Part shown: piece after piece, positions 63,995 to 64,000 of the stretch
How positions within the stretch are numbered: position 1 is the first letter of the stretch
How the letters are laid out: every line of letters begins with the position of its first letter
DNA from: Microbacterium testaceum
Lineage (GTDB): Bacteria; Actinomycetota; Actinomycetes; Actinomycetales; Microbacteriaceae
Assembly: GCF_006539145.1 (NCBI RefSeq)
Contig: NZ_BJML01000003.1
Coordinates: 124,001 to 188,000, forward strand
Reading direction: 5' to 3'
DNA length: 64,000 bases
The notes under the pieces: generated by a model
Database searches by the model: none
What the model was told of the DNA's origin: nothing
What the model saw: only the letters and a program-made list of their open reading frames with translations
Made by a program: the position numbers and the translations under genes

Positions 63995-64000
63995 GGTGGC

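Overview
The window comes from the chromosome of a high-GC Gram-positive actinobacterium, most likely a member of the Microbacteriaceae close to Microbacterium. The assignment rests on very high GC, frequent GTG starts, 4-base stop/start overlaps, and actinobacterial gene order (tilS-hpt-ftsH-fol genes-panC-lysS, a short ArgA-type acetyltransferase, DUF3180, DUF4192). No rRNA or replication origin is present. Species-level placement is inference from gene content only.

Layout. 0-13.5 kb holds metabolism and transport genes: a truncated SDR, a CPA1 Na+/H+ antiporter, a glutaredoxin-amidohydrolase-kynureninase operon, a GT2-GtrA glycosyltransferase, a membrane-anchored polysaccharide deacetylase, a Gfo/Idh/MocA oxidoreductase, a chromate transporter, an acyl-CoA ligase and a DHA2 drug exporter. 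13.8-14.2 kb is a Glu-Asp-Phe tRNA operon with its terminator. 14.3-28.4 kb is the housekeeping core: a secreted M23 peptidase, ppa, then tilS, hpt, ftsH, folE, folP, folB, folK, DUF3180, two bacterial PH-domain proteins, DUF2520, panC and lysS, mostly overlapping. 28.3-39 kb has DUF4192, cardiolipin synthase, a duplicated-domain lipoprotein, an XRE/DUF2975 pair with a large operator-like inverted repeat, clpC, poxB, an ArgA-like acetyltransferase and an anchored surface protein. 39-45.9 kb is an amine-catabolic cluster: an ethanolamine-type permease diverging from a glutamine synthetase-like ligase, a class I amidotransferase-type hydrolase, an aldehyde dehydrogenase, an SDR and a GntR/FCD regulator. 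Together these suggest gamma-glutamylation of an imported amine, oxidation of the product and release of glutamate. 44.2-50 kb is unusually rich in noncoding repeats around radA and ldh.

From the tRNA-Ser(CGA) at 50.04 kb to about 58.7 kb the region is accessory in character: hypothetical membrane proteins and lipoproteins, a frameshifted GNAT, a peptidase E-like protein, a lipoprotein next to a secreted crystallin/I36-type protein, a frameshifted IS5-family transposase, an SH3-like protein, a leucine-rich-repeat protein, and a short coupled pair of unknown genes. The right end returns to metabolism: an MFS exporter, agmatine deiminase and a 957-residue fusion of an APH-type kinase with a class III PLP enzyme.

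No CRISPR array, phage module or complete new defence system was found. The strongest leads are the kinase-PLP enzyme fusion read together with the amine cluster, the intergenic inverted and tandem repeats between 44 and 50 kb, the 15-bp inverted repeat in front of the DUF2975/XRE pair, and the secreted crystallin-lipoprotein pair beside an IS. All functional calls come from reading motifs by eye; no database search was run.
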